A DNA stretch of 10,438 nt from an uncultured Clostridia bacterium (GTDB lineage Bacteria > Bacillota > Clostridia > Oscillospirales > Oscillospiraceae). The DNA lies in the NCBI GenBank assembly GCA_947177005.1, contig CAMWSZ010000066.1:1-10438 (forward strand), read 5' to 3'. This document shows positions 6,629 through 10,438 of this stretch, piece after piece. The position numbers and the translations under genes were made by a program. The notes under the pieces are model-generated. The model ran no database searches, was not told the DNA's origin, and saw only the letters and a program-made list of their open reading frames with translations. Each line of letters begins with the position of its first letter. The stretch's first letter is position 1.

Positions 6629-8356
6629 ATGCCATTTTCCGGTTCAGATGCCGGCGGCTTTCAATGGGACGGATTCGACAGCGGCGCTCCCTCCCAAAGC
6701 CGTCCGCAAAAACAGAAGAAACAACGCAAGTCTGTCAACAACCCCGCCGCCCGCGTCCTCATCAATCTGCTGGCCGTCTTAATCATCGGAGGCGTCTACT
6801 TCTATCTGGAGCTCCCTCCCCTCAATCTGCAATCCCCTGACTTCTACGCTTTCGGTCTGCTGCTGTGCGGAACCTACTGTATCGCAGCTATCATCACGTC
6901 CGGATTTCAGGGACAAGGCATCAAAAACTACTTCAAATTCCTGAAAAAACAGTGCGCTATTCCATTTTTCCTGGCCCTGCTGCTTATGATAACCGCCCTC
7001 GCCGGTACGGCAGCCGGCAGCGTCATTTTCAGAGCAGGTGCTTATGCAAAGCTCCTGCCTGTTGAACCCGGAGATTTCGCCGCAGAAGTGATGGAGATCT
7101 CCTATGACCAGATCCCTATGCTGGACCGCGACTCCGCCGAACGGTTGGGTGACCGAAAACTTGGCGAACTAAGCGATATGGTCAGTCAATTTGAAGTGGT
7201 GGACGACTACACGCAAATCAACTATAAAGGACGGCCAGTCAGAATTGCCACCCTGATGTATGCAGATATCATCAAATGGTTCACCAACCGCTCCGACGGC
7301 CTGCCCGCTTATCTTATCATCGACATGGTAACACAAAACGTGGAACTGGTCCGCCTGCAAGAAGGCATTAAATATACGACCGCCGAACACTTGGGCCGCA
7401 ACCTGTACCGTCATCTCCGGTTCCACTATCCGTCCTATCTGTTTTCCCAGCCGGTCATGGAAATCGATGAAAACGGAACACCCTTCTGGATCTGTCCCAG
7501 ACTGGTCCGAACCATTGGTCTGTTCGGCGGTACGGACGTGAAAGGCGCTGTGCTGGTTAACGCCATTACCGGGGAAAGTCAATACTATGAAGAAGTCCCC
7601 TCCTGGGTTGACAACCTCTATTCCGCCAGCCTGATCCTACAGCAGTATAACTACTACGGTTTATATCACAACGGCTTCTTTAACTCACTCTTCGGCCAGC
7701 GCGATGTCACGATCACCACAGAAGGCTATAACTATATCGCCTTGGGCGACGATGTCTATGTGTACACCGGAATCACATCCACCGGAGGAGATCAATCCAA
7801 TATCGGTTTCCTGCTCACCAACCAGCGAACCAAAGAAAGCAAATTCTATTCCTGCGCCGGTGCCACGGAATTGTCCGCCAAGGCCAGCGCAGAAGGCGAA
7901 CTGCAAAACCTAAAGTACACCGCTACCTTCCCCCTGCTGTTAAATACCGGCGGCCAGCCTACGTATTTTATGGCAATGAAGGACGCCGCGCAATTAGTCA
8001 AAAAATACGCAATGGTCAGCGTTCAGCAATACCAAATCGTCGCTACCGGCGATACCGTCGCAGAATGTGAAAAAAATTACGTGGCTATGCTCAATCAAAA
8101 CGGTATCTCCACCGGCAACGGCGGTACAGAGACCGCAGAGGGAACTATCTCAGACATTCGAAGCACCGTCATCAACGGAAATACGATCTATTATATCCGT
8201 CTCATCGGAGGCAATCAGTATTACTCCATCAGCGCTACCGACTGCCCCATGGCTGTCATCCTGAATAACGGCGATCAAGTTTCCATTTCCTATCATACGG
8301 GAGAAAATCAGATTATAAGCGCAACAGCCGTTGAACTGCGTCCCGGCAATGCGTAA
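6629..8356 (+). CDS. Uncharacterised membrane protein with large extracytoplasmic region
   Basis: I do not recognise a family for this 575-aa protein. A Gly/Ser/Gln-rich N-terminal tail ends in a basic cluster (RPQKQKKQRK, 25-34). Three hydrophobic segments follow at about 43-61, 72-91 and 110-134. By the positive-inside rule the N-terminus is cytoplasmic and the ~440 residues after 134 lie outside the membrane. That part is rich in aromatic, beta-prone sequence and appears to hold three similar strand-turn-strand segments around 228-243, 308-323 and 394-409, each with a Thr four or five residues into a hydrophobic strand, somewhat like PepSY-type modules. The last ~70 residues (503-571) read like a small beta barrel. 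Its AAAGGAG ribosome binding site, six bases from the ATG, is excellent. It is a single-gene unit between the clpC terminator and a terminator shared with convergent rpsT. It is intact. Function unknown. Confidence 0.8.
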   Translation: MPFSGSDAGGFQWDGFDSGAPSQSRPQKQKKQRKSVNNPAARVLINLLAVLIIGGVYFYLELPPLNLQSPDFYAFGLLLCGTYCIAAIITSGFQGQGIKNYFKFLKKQCAIPFFLALLLMITALAGTAAGSVIFRAGAYAKLLPVEPGDFAAEVMEISYDQIPMLDRDSAERLGDRKLGELSDMVSQFEVVDDYTQINYKGRPVRIATLMYADIIKWFTNRSDGLPAYLIIDMVTQNVELVRLQEGIKYTTAEHLGRNLYRHLRFHYPSYLFSQPVMEIDENGTPFWICPRLVRTIGLFGGTDVKGAVLVNAITGESQYYEEVPSWVDNLYSASLILQQYNYYGLYHNGFFNSLFGQRDVTITTEGYNYIALGDDVYVYTGITSTGGDQSNIGFLLTNQRTKESKFYSCAGATELSAKASAEGELQNLKYTATFPLLLNTGGQPTYFMAMKDAAQLVKKYAMVSVQQYQIVATGDTVAECEKNYVAMLNQNGISTGNGGTETAEGTISDIRSTVINGNTIYYIRLIGGNQYYSISATDCPMAVILNNGDQVSISYHTGENQIISATAVELRPGNA

Positions 8357-8358
8357 CA

Positions 8359-8396
8359 CAGAAAAAGCCACCCCTGAAATAAGGGGTGGTTTTCTG
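8359..8396. terminator. Bidirectional terminator between the membrane protein gene and rpsT
   Basis: An 8-bp GC-rich stem (CCACCCCT 8368-8375 with AGGGGTGG 8382-8389) with a 6-base loop is extended by a 7-bp A/T-rich stem (CAGAAAA 8359-8365 with TTTTCTG 8390-8396), leaving a two-base bulge. It starts two bases after the plus-strand stop and abuts the minus-strand rpsT stop. The T run is better in the rpsT direction. Confidence 0.9.
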
Positions 8397-8660
8397 TCAG
8401 TTCATTTGGTTCAGCTTTAAGGTCATGGCGCTCTTTTTATGAGCGGCATTATTCTTATGCAGAATACCCTTGGCGGCTGCTTTATCCACGGCCTTCACCG
8501 CTACTTTGTATGCGCCCTCGGCCTCGGTGCGATTGCCATCTGCGGCAGCAGCCTCAAATTTCTTCATCGCAGTCTTCATCGCAGACCTCTCAGCCTTATT
8601 GCGGGCGTTACGGACTTTTGCCACCAGCACGCGCTTCTTAGCGGACTTAATATTCGGCAA
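8397..8660 (-). CDS. rpsT: 30S ribosomal protein S20
   Basis: The 87-aa product begins (M)PNIKSAKKRV and ends near GILHKNNAAHKKS, both hallmark S20 motifs, with the Lys/Arg/Ala-rich helical composition and length typical of the family. S20 is a primary binder of 16S rRNA during 30S assembly. I place the start at the TTG 8658-8660, because it gives the canonical PNIKSAKK N-terminus and sits seven bases from an almost perfect anti-16S site. A longer frame from another TTG at 8676-8678 would add six residues not found in S20 and would have its start inside that binding site. The gene is monocistronic, with its own promoter and terminator, divergent from gpr as in B. subtilis. In some bacteria S20 represses its own translation from a weak start codon; the TTG start is compatible with that. 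Confidence 0.95.
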   Translation of the reverse strand: MPNIKSAKKRVLVAKVRNARNKAERSAMKTAMKKFEAAAADGNRTEAEGAYKVAVKAVDKAAAKGILHKNNAAHKKSAMTLKLNQMN

Positions 8661-8666
8661 ACCAAA

Positions 8667-8676
8667 CACCTCCTCC
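8667..8676 (-). promoter_or_regulatory. Extended Shine-Dalgarno of rpsT, fixing the TTG start
   Basis: On the minus strand GGAGGAGGTG covers 8667-8676, close to a full complement of the 16S rRNA 3' end. The complementary core lies at normal distance from the TTG at 8658-8660 and overlaps the upstream TTG at 8676-8678, which excludes the latter. The pairing is unusually long, perhaps compensating for the weak start codon. Confidence 0.85.
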
Positions 8677-8712
8677 AATGAGAGCTATGGGAACATCCCC
8701 ACGCAGAACTGT

Positions 8713-8741
8713 ATTTTATCACAATTCCTTTCCAATTGCAA
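8713..8741 (-). promoter_or_regulatory. Vegetative promoter of rpsT
   Basis: On the minus strand TTGCAA (8736-8741) and TAAAAT (8713-8718) are separated by 17 bases; the -10 matches consensus at five of six positions. Transcription would start near 8706, giving a leader of ~45 bases that contains the extended Shine-Dalgarno. Confidence 0.7.
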
Positions 8742-8832
8742 GCTTTTTTTTCTTATATTTTACATATTTTTCTGACACAGTGGAAAAATAATCCGGAATC
8801 AAAAAAGAATCGTAAAATTCAGTAATTTCAAC

Positions 8833-8838
8833 AAGGAG
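8833..8838 (+). promoter_or_regulatory. Unusually distant ribosome binding site of gpr
   Basis: AAGGAG (8833-8838) is the only good ribosome binding site before gpr, but it lies 13 bases from the ATG at 8852, longer than the usual 5-9. No ATG, GTG or TTG occurs in frame between the upstream stop TAA (8813-8815) and 8852, so no alternative common start fits better. Confidence 0.65.
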
Positions 8839-8851
8839 CATCACACAAGTT

Positions 8852-9712
8852 ATGTCTGCCATACGAACCGATCTTGCCATGGAAGCACACGCTTACTGGA
8901 AAGAAAATGCCGAAAAAACAGCCTCACTAAAGGGCGTCTCAGCCTCAGAAAAAATACTGAACAACTATCCCCTCACACAAGTAGAAATACTGGACAACTA
9001 TGGAGAAAAAGCATTAGGTAAACCAAAAGGGATCTATTTAACTCTGGATATCACTAACTATTGGAAACGAACAGAAACCGCATTTGACAGGGCCACCAAT
9101 GCAGTCGCCCAAATACTGAAGCCTATCCTACCGGAAAAAGGCCCAATACTAATTGCAGGACTAGGAAACCAAGCAATGACGCCAGACGCTTTAGGACCAA
9201 ACTGCCTGACTCATTTGCTAATTACACGACATCTAAAAGAAGTATTACCCGATTTTCGAGAAGTCGCCGCGCTAAGCGGAGGCGTACTTGGCACGACCGG
9301 TTTAGAAGCCGCAGAATGGGTGAAAGGCGTTACCGAACATGTCAAACCAGCTGCCATCATCCTAATCGATGCCCTCGCCGCCCGCGAATTAAACCGGCTC
9401 TGCAATTCCATCCAAATCGCCGACACTGGCCTGATCCCCGGCAGCGGAATCGGCAACCACCGTTTGGCTCTGAATCAAGCAAACCTGAAAGTCCCCGTCA
9501 TATCCATTGGAATCCCAACCGTTGTCGATATTCAAACAATTATACACGATATCACCGGTAAAAATATAAATAACTCACAAAAAGGTTTCTTTGTTACACC
9601 AGATTCCATTGACTTGAAAATCAAAGAACTCGCTAAAATCCTTGGGTATGGCATCAATCTCGCACTGCAACCGCAACTCTCTACAAAAGATTTAAACGCT
9701 CTGCTTTGCTGA
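8852..9712 (+). CDS. gpr: Germination protease GPR (peptidase family A25)
   Basis: GPR is made in the forespore as a zymogen and, on germination, degrades the small acid-soluble proteins that protect spore DNA. Signatures along the 286 aa are IRTDLAMEA (4-12), GLGNQAMTPDALGP (103-116), LIDALAAREL (171-180), DTGLIPGSGIGNHR (191-204) and GIPTVVD (220-226). Asp112 and Asp173 sit where the catalytic aspartates of the Bacillus enzyme are expected, by motif alignment. By analogy with the Bacillus zymogen, autocleavage should fall at TD/LA (after Asp7), a propeptide of about 7 residues against roughly 15 in Bacillus. The protein is also shorter than the ~370-aa Bacillus enzyme, lacking length mainly in the C-terminal half. 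The gene is divergent from rpsT, a conserved pairing, but spoIIP does not follow. No sporulation-sigma promoter could be confidently read in 8742-8851. Codons are much AT-richer than in clpC or dnaA. Confidence 0.95.
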   Translation: MSAIRTDLAMEAHAYWKENAEKTASLKGVSASEKILNNYPLTQVEILDNYGEKALGKPKGIYLTLDITNYWKRTETAFDRATNAVAQILKPILPEKGPILIAGLGNQAMTPDALGPNCLTHLLITRHLKEVLPDFREVAALSGGVLGTTGLEAAEWVKGVTEHVKPAAIILIDALAARELNRLCNSIQIADTGLIPGSGIGNHRLALNQANLKVPVISIGIPTVVDIQTIIHDITGKNINNSQKGFFVTPDSIDLKIKELAKILGYGINLALQPQLSTKDLNALLC

Positions 9713-9842
9713 AAAACAGTGTACCAACCATTTAACCCCAACAGTCAACTGGATTTTTATAGTCTACTCACCACTCCGTTTTCTGAACTATTTCTCCCTT
9801 TTATAAAAACCTCAAAATCATAAATATTAGAATAAGTATTTG

Positions 9843-9871
9843 TTGCATTTCTGTTCGACTTCTGTTATACT
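9843..9871 (+). promoter_or_regulatory. Extended -10 promoter of dnaA
   Basis: TATACT (9866-9871) is preceded by TG one base upstream (9863-9864), an extended -10. A weak -35, TTGCAT (9843-9848), lies 17 bases upstream. Transcription would start near 9878, leaving a leader of ~35 bases that carries GGGAG seven bases before the dnaA ATG. Three TTCTGT hexamers (9849-9854, 9860-9865, 9874-9879) surround the -10. Confidence 0.65.
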
Positions 9872-9911
9872 ATTTCTGTATCTTTTGACTAAAGAGAAAG
9901 GGAGAGCTTCT

Positions 9912-10438
9912 ATGCAATCTGTTTCCGATATCTGGTCCATGATTCTGACCAGACTCCGTGACGATTTGTCGGAAACCACTATCAAAACCTGGTTCGATGA
10001 TACCACGGTCGTCGCTTTGGAAGGTAATAACCTGGTACTGCACTGCCCAAACACCTTCAAACGCACAAATATCCAAGACCGATTCCTCCCAAACATCGAG
10101 GCCAGTCTAAAAGATATCTTTTCCTCCGACATGACCGTCAAACTGCTGGATGACGCCGGATTGACCAGCTACCAAAATCAAGAAGAACAAAAACCCCTCT
10201 CCCTTATGGAAAGCGGTGAATTTACCTTCGATACCTTCGTTATCGGCCCATCCAACCGGCTAGCCTGCTCCGCTGCACGCGCCGTCGCCGACGCACCCGC
10301 CCAACACTACAACCCGCTGTTTATCTACGGCGACTCCGGCCTCGGCAAAACCCATCTGCTCTATGCCATCGCGCATGTCATTCAGCAGAAAAACCCTGAA
10401 TTCCGCATCCTGTATATCAAAGGCGACGAGTTTATCAA
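9912..10438 (+). CDS. dnaA: Chromosomal replication initiator protein DnaA (3' partial)
   Basis: The first 175 residues are present and the frame is open at the window end. DnaA binds oriC DnaA boxes and, in its ATP form, unwinds the origin and recruits the helicase. Domain I (about 1-75) starts with IWSMILTRLRDDLSETTIKTWF, cut here to its key part, the IW..IL....L....I..WF pattern of the helicase- and regulator-binding domain. A short variable domain II follows (~80-100). Domain III starts at FTFDTFVIGPSNRLA (104-118), then NPLFIYGDSGLGKTHLLYA (134-152) with Walker A GDSGLGKT (140-147), and YIKGDEF (168-174). The ATG at 9912 fits the expected N-terminus and has GGGAG at 9900-9904. The coding strand is C-rich (sampled 10141-10380: C 84, G 48), the opposite of clpC. 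The upstream neighbour is gpr rather than rpmH, and no DnaA box is visible in the 199 bases before it. Confidence 0.96.
   Translation, partial: MQSVSDIWSMILTRLRDDLSETTIKTWFDDTTVVALEGNNLVLHCPNTFKRTNIQDRFLPNIEASLKDIFSSDMTVKLLDDAGLTSYQNQEEQKPLSLMESGEFTFDTFVIGPSNRLACSAARAVADAPAQHYNPLFIYGDSGLGKTHLLYAIAHVIQQKNPEFRILYIKGDEFI

Noticed and set aside
8482..8490. DnaA-box-like TTATCCACG
   Set aside because: It lies within the rpsT coding sequence with one mismatch and no companion sites, so it is probably chance.
8661..8678. N-terminal extension of S20 from the TTG at 8676-8678
   Set aside because: It would place the start codon inside the ribosome binding site and add residues not found in S20 proteins.
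8439..8775. Plus-strand open frames opposite rpsT
   Set aside because: They are antisense shadows of a certain ribosomal protein gene, without ribosome binding sites or recognisable products.
8742..8851. SigG/SigF-type promoter for gpr
   Set aside because: Expected by function, but no pair of elements at correct spacing matched the known consensuses (CATATTT near 8764 is too poor).
9713..9760. Terminator after gpr
   Set aside because: Only 3-4 bp complementary arms near CCAACAG...CTGG before a T-rich stretch; too short to call.

Overview
The window looks like chromosomal DNA from an endospore-forming Firmicute of the class Clostridia, with moderate to high GC. My best guess is an Oscillospiraceae-like gut lineage, but this rests on gene content and base composition only. 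The markers are a germination protease (gpr), a ClpC with a UVR linker, a ribosomal protein S20 gene divergent from gpr as in Bacillus subtilis, SLH (S-layer homology) modules on a secreted enzyme, and strong GGAGG-type ribosome binding sites. No phage, insertion sequence, CRISPR, rRNA or tRNA gene was recognised.

Layout. Positions 1-1551 hold the 3' end of ilvD (branched-chain amino acid synthesis). One base after its stop comes a DUF815/COG2607 AAA+ ATPase, closed by a strong hairpin terminator at 1565-1600. Facing it on the minus strand (1686-3536) is a secreted protein that joins three degenerate SLH repeats to a class-C-beta-lactamase-like serine hydrolase. It is read from a near-consensus vegetative promoter at 3575-3603. 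A 464-bp intergenic stretch (3537-4000) with a perfect 11-bp inverted repeat leads to clpC (4001-6475) and its terminator. Next is a 575-aa protein with three membrane helices that I do not recognise (6629-8356). It converges on rpsT (minus, 8397-8660, TTG start), and the two share a bidirectional terminator. gpr (8852-9712) is divergent from rpsT. The window ends inside dnaA (9912 onward), which has its own promoter.

How the genes relate. This is mostly housekeeping: amino acid synthesis, regulated proteolysis (ClpC with ClpP), the ribosome, spore germination and replication initiation. I see no compact new defence or biosynthetic system. The points most worth a second look are: a sharp reversal of plus-strand GC skew near 6.5-6.7 kb that ignores gene orientation; the joining of the conserved rpsT/gpr pair to dnaA without spoIIP, lepA or rpmH; the absence of DnaA boxes upstream of dnaA; the unrecognised membrane protein; the SLH-hydrolase fusion; and a clpC without ctsR-mcsA-mcsB that keeps both phospho-arginine-binding glutamates.
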